Positions 23,837 through 33,023 of a stretch of 41,787 nt of DNA are shown here, piece after piece (the first letter of the stretch is position 1; every line of letters begins with the position of its first letter). The DNA comes from Lachnospiraceae bacterium. Its GTDB lineage: Bacteria; Bacillota; Clostridia; Lachnospirales; Lachnospiraceae. The stretch covers positions 1 to 41,787 of the forward strand of contig JAILOI010000007.1 of NCBI GenBank assembly GCA_024690885.1. Reading direction: 5' to 3'. Under the pieces are notes generated by a model. It made no database searches. It was not told where the DNA came from and saw only the letters and a program-made list of their open reading frames with translations. Made by a program: the position numbers and the translations under genes.

Positions 23837-23855
23837 TCTTAATTAAATATTGTAG

Positions 23856-25340
<1,485 letters not shown>

Positions 25341-25345
25341 TTTTC

Positions 25346-25374
25346 ATCCCGCACCTCGTGTGCGGGATTTTTTT
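25346..25374 (+). terminator. Intrinsic terminator after guaB
   Basis: ATCCCGCAC (25346-25354) and GTGCGGGAT (25360-25368) form a 9-bp stem with a 5-nt loop and a following T-run. Confidence 0.93.
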
Positions 25375-25418
25375 GTTTATGTTCTTCCCCGCCGTCCGGC
25401 TGTGTCTTTTTTTTCATG

Positions 25419-25644
25419 CCCCGCCGTCCGTGGGTTTCTTTCTTTGTGTCTCCAGTTCCACTTGCTAATCAAAATTACGTATTGTTTGCTGCGCGTATGC
25501 TAACGCCAAAGATTCAATCCATTTCATTGTTTGGCTCTCCGCGCCGTCCATGGCGCTCCGTAGCATACGCTTTGCAGCAGACAATACGTATTTTGCTAAG
25601 CGCGTTTCAAGTCGCACAAAGAAAGAAACCCACGGACGGCGGGG
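25419..25644. repeat. Long hairpin H1 with shared tip module
   Basis: The outer 30 bases (25419-25448) and the last 30 (25615-25644) are perfect inverted complements, starting CCCCGCCGTCCG and ending CGGACGGCGGGG. Pairing continues with a few bulges through TACGTATTGT/ACAATACGTA and CGTATGCTA/TAGCATACG. The tip, 25504-25560, holds two small hairpins (GCCAAA..TTTGGC type and GCGCC..GGCGC). This tip recurs in reverse orientation in hairpin H2. The 12-mer CCCCGCCGTCCG also occurs as a direct repeat at 25387-25398. No transposase is nearby. Confidence 0.9.
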
Positions 25645-25734
25645 TGGTGGAGAAATTCTGTACTTGCCCCCGCACACGATAGGCACTTTTTTACAGCAGT
25701 CACGCTCTTGGTCGTTGGCTCGTTTTCTGTCGTG

Positions 25735-25928
25735 CCCCGTCTTTTTGTGACTTGGAGTGAGCTTAGCAGAATCAGCAGCAAAGCCTACCAAACATGTGCC
25801 ACGGAGCGCCATGGATGGCGCGGAGAGCCAAACAATGAAATGGATTGAATCTTTGGCGATGGCACATGTGTAGGTTTTTGCTGCGCAAATTCTGGTTGGC
25901 GAGCGGAATTGGAATCGAAAAGACGGGG
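25735..25928. repeat. Long hairpin H2 sharing its tip with H1, inverted
   Basis: The outer ends CCCCGTCTTTT and AAAAGACGGGG pair, followed by imperfect pairing up to CTACC..ACATGTGCCA with TGGCACATGTGTAG around the tip. The tip 25802-25858 is the reverse complement of the H1 tip in 56 of 57 positions. The helix beside the tip differs from H1 (ACATGTGCCA instead of GTATGCTA), yet its partner strand has changed to match. A short reading frame (MDGAESQTMKWIESLA and four more residues) crosses the tip at 25811-25873. Confidence 0.88.
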
Positions 25929-25985
25929 CAGGGCAGAAAGAGAGCCGAGGGGCATAAAGCGGCCACGTTCTAAAAAAGGAAACGC

Positions 25986-26051
25986 CACGTGGGCGGGGGA
26001 CCAAGCAAGAAGGGCGGGGGAACAAACAAAAATATACACGTGGGCGAGGGA
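25986..26051 (+). repeat. G-rich direct repeats before hisA
   Basis: CACGTGGGCGGGGGA (25986-26000) and CACGTGGGCGAGGGA (26037-26051) differ at one base, with AGGGCGGGGGA (26011-26021) between them. They lie just upstream of the hisA promoter. They could bind a regulator or form G-rich structure. The rest of the gap 25375-26098 is made up of hairpins H1 and H2 and linkers without a credible gene. Confidence 0.6.
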
Positions 26052-26054
26052 TTG

Positions 26055-26074
26055 TGATAGAATAGGTTCTATCA
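26055..26074 (+). promoter_or_regulatory. hisA promoter with overlapping palindromic operator
   Basis: TGATAGAAT (26055-26063) is an extended -10 element. It sits inside the perfect inverted repeat TGATAGAA-TAGG-TTCTATCA. No T-run follows, so a protein-binding operator is more likely than a terminator. No clear -35 box is seen. Confidence 0.6.
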
Positions 26075-26098
26075 AATAGTACAGATAAAGGGGTTAAT

Positions 26099-26875
26099 AT
26101 GGAATTTCGACCGTGTATTGACATTCATAATGGGAAGGTCAAACAGATCGTGGGTGCATCCTTGGAAGATGAAGGGGATGCAGCCGCGGAGAACTTCGTC
26201 TCGGAACGGGACGCGGACTTTTTTGCAAAGTTCTATCAGGAAGAGGGCCTGTATGGCGGACATGTGATTCTTCTGAACAAGAAGGATTCGCCGTATTATG
26301 AGGCAACGAAGGCGCAGGCCATGGCAGCGCTTCGTGCATTTCCGGGTGGACTTCAGGTAGGTGGCGGAATGACAGCGGAGAATGCCAAGGAGTTTTTGGA
26401 CGCCGGGGCTTCCCATGTGATTGTGACTTCCTATGTGTTCCGGGACGGAGAAATACAATACGAGAACTTGAAGAAGTTGGTGGACGCAGTGGGCAAGGAG
26501 CACATTGTGCTGGATTTAAGCTGTAAGAAGCGGCACTCCAACTACTATATAGTGACAGACCGCTGGCAGAATTTTACCAAGGAACAGGTAAGCGTGGAAC
26601 TTTTGCAGGAACTGAGTGCATATTGCGATGAGTTTCTGGTACATGCAGCGGATGTGGAAGGCCGGAAGGAAGGCATCGACGAGGAGTTGGTGGAGATTCT
26701 GGCAGAATATGACGGAATTCCGATTACCTATGCCGGGGGCGTGGGCAGTTATGATGACATCCTGGATATGAAGCAGGTTGGCAGAGGCAAGATTAATTTA
26801 ACCATCGGTAGTGCACTGGATTTGTTCGGGGGAACCTTAAACTACGAGACGGTACGGACTTTTTTCTACGAATAA
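26099..26875 (+). CDS. hisA: Eukaryotic-type (HIS6-like) ProFAR isomerase
   Basis: Isomerises ProFAR to PRFAR in histidine synthesis by an Amadori rearrangement in a beta/alpha barrel. It resembles yeast HIS6 more than ordinary bacterial HisA: RPCIDIHNGKVKQIVGASL carries the first catalytic aspartate, LQVGGGMTAENAKEFLDAGASHVIVTSYVF matches the middle, DEFLVHAADVEGRKEGIDEELV is the HIS6-type block, and ITYAGGVGSYDD and INLTIGSALDLFGG end the barrel. The length of 258 residues matches HIS6. No other his gene is present; it stands 14 bp before dapF. Transfer from, or shared ancestry with, the eukaryotic form is an inference. Confidence 0.9.
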   Translation: MEFRPCIDIHNGKVKQIVGASLEDEGDAAAENFVSERDADFFAKFYQEEGLYGGHVILLNKKDSPYYEATKAQAMAALRAFPGGLQVGGGMTAENAKEFLDAGASHVIVTSYVFRDGEIQYENLKKLVDAVGKEHIVLDLSCKKRHSNYYIVTDRWQNFTKEQVSVELLQELSAYCDEFLVHAADVEGRKEGIDEELVEILAEYDGIPITYAGGVGSYDDILDMKQVGRGKINLTIGSALDLFGGTLNYETVRTFFYE

Positions 26876-26889
26876 TTGAGGTGAGACAG

Positions 26890-27774
26890 ATGAAATTTAC
26901 GAAGATGCAGGGATGCGGCAACGACTATGTATATGTGGATTGCACCAAGGAAGCATTGGAGAATCCGGAGCAGGCCGCTATTTTTGTAAGCGATCGACAC
27001 TTTGGAATCGGATCCGACGGACTGATTCTCATCAATCCATCCAAGGTGGCAGATTTCGAGATGGCAATGTATAACGCAGACGGAAGTCGTGGCGAGATGT
27101 GCGGCAACGGTGTGCGTTGTGTCGGCAAGTATGTGTACGACTACGGTTTGACGGACAAGACCACCGTAACCATTGAAACCTTGGCCGGTATTAAAACCCT
27201 AGAACTGCATGTGCAGGATGGCAAGGTGGATGAGGTTCGGGTGAATATGGGCAAGCCGGAGTTGTCGGCAGCCAAGGTTCCGGTGACCTTCCCGGGAGAG
27301 CAGATGATCAACGAGCCGATGGAGATTGACGGAACCATCTATCAGGTGACCTGTGTGTCCATGGGAAATCCTCATTGTGTGATGTTCTTGGACGAGGACG
27401 TGCGTCAGCTGGATTTGCCGGAGATTGGTCCGAAGTTTGAGTTCCATGAGACCTTCCCGAAGCGCACCAATACGGAGTTTTGCAATATCATCGATCGCAA
27501 ACACATCCGCATGCGTGTGTGGGAGCGTGGCAGCGGGGAGACCCTCGCTTGTGGTACCGGCGCTTGTGCAACCGCAGTTGCAGCGGTGCTGAATGGCTTG
27601 ACCGAGGATACGGTGGAGTTACAGTTACGAGGCGGTAACCTTTTGATTGAATATGACAGAGCGAAGGATGAGGTTTATATGACCGGTCCTGCAACCACCG
27701 TTTTCGAAGGGGAGATTGCCCTGCCGAAGGACTGGGAGGACGATTCCATTCGCATTTACAATCCGAAACATTAA
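26890..27774 (+). CDS. dapF: Diaminopimelate epimerase
   Basis: Converts LL- to meso-diaminopimelate without a cofactor, using two cysteines. Both are present: Cys71 in ADGSRGEMCGNGVRC and Cys221 in GSGETLACGTGACATA. The N-terminus FTKMQGCGNDYVYVD is the family signature. The ATG gives 294 residues; an in-frame GTG 9 bp upstream lies in the ribosome binding site GAGGTGAG. A terminator follows. Because ddh makes meso-DAP directly, this strain appears to carry parts of two DAP routes. Confidence 0.96.
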   Translation: MKFTKMQGCGNDYVYVDCTKEALENPEQAAIFVSDRHFGIGSDGLILINPSKVADFEMAMYNADGSRGEMCGNGVRCVGKYVYDYGLTDKTTVTIETLAGIKTLELHVQDGKVDEVRVNMGKPELSAAKVPVTFPGEQMINEPMEIDGTIYQVTCVSMGNPHCVMFLDEDVRQLDLPEIGPKFEFHETFPKRTNTEFCNIIDRKHIRMRVWERGSGETLACGTGACATAVAAVLNGLTEDTVELQLRGGNLLIEYDRAKDEVYMTGPATTVFEGEIALPKDWEDDSIRIYNPKH

Positions 27775-27780
27775 GGCAGG

Positions 27781-27819
27781 AAGACCCGGGAGATTCCCAA
27801 CCGGGTCTTTCTTTTTCTT
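27781..27819 (+). terminator. Intrinsic terminator after dapF
   Basis: AAGACCCGG (27781-27789) pairs with CCGGGTCTT (27801-27809), followed by a pyrimidine run rich in T. Confidence 0.88.
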
Positions 27820-27834
27820 ACCAAAGGAGTTTGG

Positions 27835-28542
27835 ATGAAACGAGAGTATGGGGTGGGAGACGACATCAAGGTGTATGTGTGCGATACCCAGGAAGACATC
27901 GATGATTGCATTGCGGCCAACGTGCCGGTGATTGGATATGATCCCGAGGATCGGGGCCTGTCCTGTTCGGAAATTTTGCTGGACTTTGCAGGCATTGAAG
28001 ATGACTATCTGACGCGGGTACACCATCGTTTTTACGGGATTCCCATGGAGATTCTGACAACAGAGCGCCTACGGGTGCGGGAACTGGAGCTTCGGGACTT
28101 GCCGGAGCTGTTTATGATGTACGACGATCCGGAGATGACCCGCTTCGTCGAACCGCTCTTTGCCTACGAGGAGGAATTGGAGTACGAGAAAAACTACATC
28201 CAATACGTCTATGGGCTGTACGGATACGGCATGTGGCTGGTATTCGAACGGGAAAGCGGTGCCCTGGTTGGACGGGCAGGTGTGGAATCCAAGGAAGAGT
28301 GGCCGGAGGATACCGTGGAGATGGGGTATTTGATTGCCAAGCCGTATTGGGGCCGGGGATATGCCACGGAAGTCTGTGGAGCCATCATGCGCTATGCCCA
28401 TGAAACCCTCGGTAAAAAGCGGGTTGTCTGCCGTGTGGATAGCAGAAACCGCGCATCTGTGGGGCTCATGCAAAAGCTTGGCTTTAAAAAGCTACAATTA
28501 AACGGCGAAAAACAGGAAGATGTTTGGTCAGATGCATATTGA
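27835..28542 (+). CDS. GNAT acetyltransferase with a short N-terminal extension
   Basis: Residues about 73-235 form a RimJ/RimL-type GNAT domain: LTTERLRVRELELRDLPELF, WLVFERESGALVGRAGVES, VEMGYLIAKPYWGRGYATEV (acetyl-CoA binding) and VDSRNRASVGLMQKLGFKK. The first 70 residues (VYVCDTQEDIDDCIAANVPVIGYD to DDYLTRVHHRFYGIP) look like the last part of a HAD-type phosphatase fold, without its catalytic aspartate motif. AAGGAG precedes the ATG. The substrate is unknown; protein or small-molecule amine acetylation is possible. Confidence 0.85.
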   Translation: MKREYGVGDDIKVYVCDTQEDIDDCIAANVPVIGYDPEDRGLSCSEILLDFAGIEDDYLTRVHHRFYGIPMEILTTERLRVRELELRDLPELFMMYDDPEMTRFVEPLFAYEEELEYEKNYIQYVYGLYGYGMWLVFERESGALVGRAGVESKEEWPEDTVEMGYLIAKPYWGRGYATEVCGAIMRYAHETLGKKRVVCRVDSRNRASVGLMQKLGFKKLQLNGEKQEDVWSDAY

Positions 28543-28567
28543 TTTTGTGCAATGGAATTATTATAAT
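28539..28567 (+). promoter_or_regulatory. Promoter of relA
   Basis: TTGATT (28539-28544) with a 17-bp spacer and a perfect TATAAT (28562-28567). The -35 box overlaps the stop codon of the GNAT gene. A small hairpin, GGCCT-TTG-AGGCC (28589-28601), lies in the leader before an AGGAGG site. Confidence 0.82.
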
Positions 28568-28625
28568 TAGTAAAAATTACGAAACTAGGGCCTTTGAGGC
28601 CACAATGTGAGAAAGGAGGCGGCTT

Positions 28626-30938
28626 ATGGCAGATTTATCATCCAAAGAATTTGAACAACTGGAAGCGAAAATCAGTAAGCCAAACCGGGCCGTTATCTCC
28701 ACTCACGACTTTGTGGAAGAGGATGAGTTACACCGGGAACTGATTGAACGGATTCGCAAGTATCACCCCAGTGATGATCTCTCCATGGTTGAGAAGGCTT
28801 ATCAGGTTGCCAAGGAAGCGCACAAGAATCAGGTGCGTAAGTCCGGGGAACCTTATATTATTCACCCGCTGTGCGTTGCCATCATCCTGGCAGATTTGGA
28901 GATGGACAAGGAAACCATCGTAGCCGGTTTGCTCCACGATGTAGTGGAAGATACGGTGATGAGTCGGGAGGAGATTGCCCAGGAGTTTTCCGAGGAAGTT
29001 GCCCTCCTGGTAGACGGTGTCACCAAGTTGGGTCAGTTGGCCTACGATGCGGACAAGGTCGAAGTTCAGGCGGAGAATCTGCGTAAGATGTTTTTGGCCA
29101 TGGCTAAGGATATCCGCGTCATTATCATTAAGCTTGCGGATCGTCTCCACAACATGCGTACCCTGAAGTACATGCGTGCGGAGAAGCAGATTGAGAAGGC
29201 CAGAGAGACCATGGAAATCTACGCGCCATTGGCACAGCGTCTTGGTATTTCCCGTATCAAAATTGAATTAGATGATTTATCCCTGAAGTATTTGGAACCG
29301 GATGCTTATTACGATTTGGTGGAGAAGATTGCCCAGCGTAAGGAGCAGCGGGATACCTACGTTCAGGATTTGGTAGAAGAGGTGCGCCGTCACATCGAAG
29401 AGGCCGGCATTGAAGCGGAGATATACGGTCGTGCGAAGCACTTTTTCAGCATCTATAAGAAGATGATCAATCAGCACAAGACCTTAGACCAGATTTATGA
29501 CTTGTTTGCCATTCGTATCATCGTCAAGGATGTGAAGGATTGTTACGCTGCATTGGGTGTGATTCATGAGATGTATACCCCGATTCCGGGGCGTTTCAAG
29601 GACTACATCGCAATGCCAAAGCCCAATATGTATCAGTCACTGCATACCACCCTAATCGGACCGACCGGTATGCCGTTTGAAATCCAGATTCGTACCTATG
29701 AGATGCATCGTACTTCAGAATACGGTATCGCAGCGCACTGGAAGTACAAGGAAGGCGGCGAGGGCTCTACGGTTTCCGGTGAGGAAGCGAAGTTAAGCTG
29801 GTTGCGTCAGATCTTAGAGTGGCAGCGGGACATGTCCGATAACAAGGAATTTGTCAGCCTCCTGAAGGATGATTTGAATCTCTTTGGAGATACGGTATTC
29901 TGCTTCACCCCAACCGGTGATGTGAAGAACCTTCCGAATGGATCTACCCCGATTGATTTTGCTTACAGCATTCATTCTGCGGTGGGTAATAAGATGGTGG
30001 GTGCCAAGGTCAATGGACGTCTGGTTCCAATTGATTATGTTATTCAGAACGGCGATCGTATTGATATTATTACATCCCAGAATTCCAAGGGACCGAGCCG
30101 TGACTGGTTGAAGATTGTAAAATCGACCCAGGCCAAGAATAAAATCAATCAGTGGTTCCGCAGTGTCAGCAAGGAAGACAATGTGAACCGTGGACGAGAG
30201 TTGCTGATTGAATCCGCCAAGACCAAGGGCATGAACCTGGGTGAGGTCAATAAGCCGGAATACCAGAACGTGGTTATCCGCAAGTACGGCTTCCATGATT
30301 GGGAGAATCTTCTGGCAGCAGTTGGACAGGGCAGTTTGAAGGAAGGCCAGGTTCTAAACCGGATGTATGATTCCTATCTCAAGGATCATCCGATTCAGGT
30401 CACCGATGAAGACGTCCTAAATGCCAACGACAACGAAGTGAACAAGGACCATCCGCAGCGTGTCATCAAGTCCAAGCATGGCATTGTGGTGAAGGGACTT
30501 TACGATATTTCCGTACGATTCTCCAAGTGCTGTAATCCGGTACCGGGAGATGAAATTGTTGGATTTGTAACCAGAGGCCGTGGTGTTTCCATCCATCGTA
30601 CGGACTGCATTAACATTATAAATTTGCCGGAGTTTGAGAAACCACGACTGATTGAAGCAGAGTGGCAACCGGAATTTCTGGATCAGAAGAGCGGCAGCTT
30701 ATTTGCGGCAGAGATTCATATTTTCGGTAACAATCGTACCGGTTTGCTGGTAGACATCTCCAAGATTTTTACCGAGCGCAATATTGATATTCAATCCATT
30801 CATTCCCGCACCAGTAAGCAGGGAATTGCCACCATCGATGTCTCCTTCGGAGTCAAGAGTCGTGGAGAATTGGATGCCCTGGCGGAGAAGATTCGTCAGG
30901 TTGAGAGCGTCATTGATATTGAACGTTCCACAGGCTAA
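28626..30938 (+). CDS. relA: Bifunctional (p)ppGpp synthetase/hydrolase (Rel/SpoT family)
   Basis: Controls the stringent response by making and degrading (p)ppGpp in the cytosol. The HD hydrolase domain comes first: PYIIHPLCVAIILADLEMD and AGLLHDVVEDT with H104-D105, so hydrolysis is likely active. The synthetase domain (about 270-370) has DLFAIRIIVKDVKDCYAALGVIHEMYTPIPGRFKDYIAMPKPN. The TGS domain starts near 418 (FCFTPTGDVKNLPNGSTPIDFAYSIHSAVGNK), and an ACT domain ends the protein (FAAEIHIFGNNRTGLLVDISKIF). The 770 residues match full-length Rel. Its promoter and terminator suggest a single-gene unit. Confidence 0.97.
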   Translation: MADLSSKEFEQLEAKISKPNRAVISTHDFVEEDELHRELIERIRKYHPSDDLSMVEKAYQVAKEAHKNQVRKSGEPYIIHPLCVAIILADLEMDKETIVAGLLHDVVEDTVMSREEIAQEFSEEVALLVDGVTKLGQLAYDADKVEVQAENLRKMFLAMAKDIRVIIIKLADRLHNMRTLKYMRAEKQIEKARETMEIYAPLAQRLGISRIKIELDDLSLKYLEPDAYYDLVEKIAQRKEQRDTYVQDLVEEVRRHIEEAGIEAEIYGRAKHFFSIYKKMINQHKTLDQIYDLFAIRIIVKDVKDCYAALGVIHEMYTPIPGRFKDYIAMPKPNMYQSLHTTLIGPTGMPFEIQIRTYEMHRTSEYGIAAHWKYKEGGEGSTVSGEEAKLSWLRQILEWQRDMSDNKEFVSLLKDDLNLFGDTVFCFTPTGDVKNLPNGSTPIDFAYSIHSAVGNKMVGAKVNGRLVPIDYVIQNGDRIDIITSQNSKGPSRDWLKIVKSTQAKNKINQWFRSVSKEDNVNRGRELLIESAKTKGMNLGEVNKPEYQNVVIRKYGFHDWENLLAAVGQGSLKEGQVLNRMYDSYLKDHPIQVTDEDVLNANDNEVNKDHPQRVIKSKHGIVVKGLYDISVRFSKCCNPVPGDEIVGFVTRGRGVSIHRTDCINIINLPEFEKPRLIEAEWQPEFLDQKSGSLFAAEIHIFGNNRTGLLVDISKIFTERNIDIQSIHSRTSKQGIATIDVSFGVKSRGELDALAEKIRQVESVIDIERSTG

Positions 30939-30968
30939 GCGTCCTAAGTTGCTAGGGCGCTTTCCTTT
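30936..30968 (+). terminator. Probable terminator after relA
   Basis: AGCGTCCTA and TAGGGCGCT pair over nine positions with one G-T wobble, followed by TTTCCTTT. The T-run is broken, so read-through into the next gene is possible; no separate promoter for that gene was seen. Confidence 0.65.
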
Positions 30969-31000
30969 ACGCTGTTTCGTTTGTCATGGAGGGAGAAGTT

Positions 31001-31645
31001 ATGGCGGATTTTGCAATTGAAACCTATGTGGTGGGACCGGTGCAGACCAATTGCTATTTTCTATTGAATCATGATACCAAGCAGTTGATTGTGGTAGATC
31101 CGGGTGCAGCTGCCAAGCAGTTGGCGGAGCGGATTCGTGACCACGGATATGACCCGGTTGGAATTCTTCTGACCCACGGACATTTTGATCATGCAGATGG
31201 AATTGCTGCGCTCAAGGAGGAACTTTCGGAATATACCCTCCCGGTATATACTTACGAAGGTGAGCGTCGCACCCTAGAAGATCCACGGTTGAATTTGTCC
31301 GGTGATATGAATTTCCATGCCACCAGTTATCAGGCGGATGTCTTTCTGCAGGACCATGAACACTTCACCTTAGGTGGTTTCGAGATTGAGCTTCTGTTTA
31401 CACCGGGCCATACGCCGGGTGGTTGCTGTTTCTATCTGTCCAAGGAGCAGGTCCTTTTTTCCGGAGATTCCCTGTTTGCCGGTTCCGTCGGACGTACGGA
31501 TTTCCCGGAGGGCAGTATGTCGGACTTGGTGCGTAGTGTGAAGGCGCAGCTGTTTGTCTTACCGGATGAGGTGTGTGTGCTTCCGGGTCATAATGAGCCC
31601 ACCTCCATTGGTGAGGAGAAAAAATATAATCCTTTTTTAGTATAA
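31001..31645 (+). CDS. MBL-fold metallohydrolase (glyoxalase II-like)
   Basis: Small zinc hydrolase, probably acting on thioesters or related molecules. The metal-binding motif is LTHGHFDHADG, with further ligands in FTPGHTPGGCCFY and FSGDSLFAGSVGRTDFPEG, and the last histidine in LPGHNEPTSIGEEKKYNP. The N-terminus (VVGPVQTNCYFL) is typical of the YcbL-like group. The second ATG was chosen because GGAGGGA precedes it; the first, 15 bp upstream, is part of that site. The result is 214 residues. MATE and hemZ genes follow closely. Confidence 0.93.
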   Translation: MADFAIETYVVGPVQTNCYFLLNHDTKQLIVVDPGAAAKQLAERIRDHGYDPVGILLTHGHFDHADGIAALKEELSEYTLPVYTYEGERRTLEDPRLNLSGDMNFHATSYQADVFLQDHEHFTLGGFEIELLFTPGHTPGGCCFYLSKEQVLFSGDSLFAGSVGRTDFPEGSMSDLVRSVKAQLFVLPDEVCVLPGHNEPTSIGEEKKYNPFLV

Positions 31646-31661
31646 GTAGTAAGAGTATTGT

Positions 31662-33023
31662 ATGAACGATAAGAACCTTATGATTACCGGTTCACCGGCA
31701 AAGCGCATTATTTCGTTTGCGCTGCCGTTGATGCTGGGTAATTTTTTTCAACAACTTTATAACACGGCTGATTCATTGATTGTAGGAAATTTCCTGGGAA
31801 GTAACGCACTTGCGGCGGTCTCTTCTGCAGGAAATTTGATTTTTTTAATGATTGGCTTTTTCCAGGGCGTTTCTGCCGGTGCCGGTGTGGTCATCGCTCA
31901 TTTCCTGGGAGCCCAAGACCCCCAGCGTACCCACAAGGCCGTACATACCACGGTAGCAGTGGGTATCATTGCCGGTTTGTTCCTCATGGTATTTGGCGTG
32001 CTGTGCACTCCTTGGATTTTGGAACTGATGCATACGCCGGCAGAGGTGATGCCGGATTCCGTGGCATACTTTCGGAATTATTTCTATGGCGCATTGGGCG
32101 TTGTATTGTATAACACCTTCGTTGGTATTTTACAGGCTTCGGGAGATTCCAAGCATCCCTTGTATTTCTTGATTGTATCTTCCGTAACCAACGTGGTATT
32201 GGATTTGGTGTTTATTGTAGGCTTGGATATGGGAGCCGGAGCTGCAGGTCTTGCAACCGCAATTTCTCAGGTGCTTTCTGCCTGCCTGTGTCTCCATCGG
32301 TTAATGGTGGACGGTGGATCGGTATCGGTGCATCTGGCGGATGTGGGAATTGATTTTCCAACCCTGCGCCGCATCTTGGTCAACGGATTGCCATCCGGAC
32401 TACAGAATTCCATCATTGCCATCTCCAATGTGTTGATTCAGTCTAGTATCAACTCCCTTGGACCGGCCATGATGAGTGGGATGGGAACTTATGCCAAGAT
32501 TGAGGGCTTTGCCTTCTTGCCAATTACCAGCTTTACCATGGCAATTACCACTTATATCAGTCAGAACTTAGGTGCCGGTGAGAAGCGACGTGCCAGGGAT
32601 GGTGCCCGATTTGGCGTACGAATCTGTTGTATCTGTGCAGAGGTTATCGGTATTTTTATTTTCGTATTTGCACCAACCTTCATTGCGGCCTTTGACCAGA
32701 CGCCGGCAGTCATTGAGATTGGCACCTTAAAATCCAGATATACCGTTATGTTTTATTTTATGCTGGCCTTTTCCCATGCCATCTCCGCAGTGATGCGAGG
32801 AGCCGGTCGTTCCGTCATCCCGATGGGGGTTATGCTGGTTTGCTGGTGTATTTTACGTGTGACGATTTTGGAAGTCTGCCTCAAGGGCTTTGGCTACACC
32901 AATATCATCTATTTTATTCATCCACTGACATGGAGTTTGAGTACGTTGGTATTCTCCCAGTTTTATATCGGATTTTTGAAACGAAATTCGTGTGAGGAAT
33001 GTCGAGATGCAGTTGCTAATTAA
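31662..33023 (+). CDS. MATE-family efflux transporter
   Basis: Multidrug or metabolite exporter driven by Na+ or H+. Twelve hydrophobic segments fit in 453 residues. Family landmarks are RIISFALPLMLGNFFQQLYNTADSLIVGNFLGSNALAAVSSAG, the mid-protein repeat LVNGLPSGLQNSIIAISNVLIQSSINSLGP, and AITTYISQNLGAGEKRRA. The ribosome binding site is weak (AAGAG). The next gene starts inside its last codons (17-bp overlap), so co-translation is likely. The substrate cannot be told. Confidence 0.93.
   Translation: MNDKNLMITGSPAKRIISFALPLMLGNFFQQLYNTADSLIVGNFLGSNALAAVSSAGNLIFLMIGFFQGVSAGAGVVIAHFLGAQDPQRTHKAVHTTVAVGIIAGLFLMVFGVLCTPWILELMHTPAEVMPDSVAYFRNYFYGALGVVLYNTFVGILQASGDSKHPLYFLIVSSVTNVVLDLVFIVGLDMGAGAAGLATAISQVLSACLCLHRLMVDGGSVSVHLADVGIDFPTLRRILVNGLPSGLQNSIIAISNVLIQSSINSLGPAMMSGMGTYAKIEGFAFLPITSFTMAITTYISQNLGAGEKRRARDGARFGVRICCICAEVIGIFIFVFAPTFIAAFDQTPAVIEIGTLKSRYTVMFYFMLAFSHAISAVMRGAGRSVIPMGVMLVCWCILRVTILEVCLKGFGYTNIIYFIHPLTWSLSTLVFSQFYIGFLKRNSCEECRDAVAN

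Noticed and set aside
25419-25928. Integron attC sites, retron msr/msd or IS200/IS605 ends as an explanation of the hairpins
   Set aside because: No integrase, reverse transcriptase or Y1 transposase is present, the outer ends lack the attC core sites, and here the tip rather than the ends is conserved.
25465-26124. Long minus-strand reading frame of 219 codons across the guaB-hisA gap
   Set aside because: It runs through both palindromes, has low-complexity Pro/Arg-rich stretches, no ribosome binding site, and ends up inside the hisA start region. Its repeated MKWIESLA segment reflects the duplicated hairpin tip.
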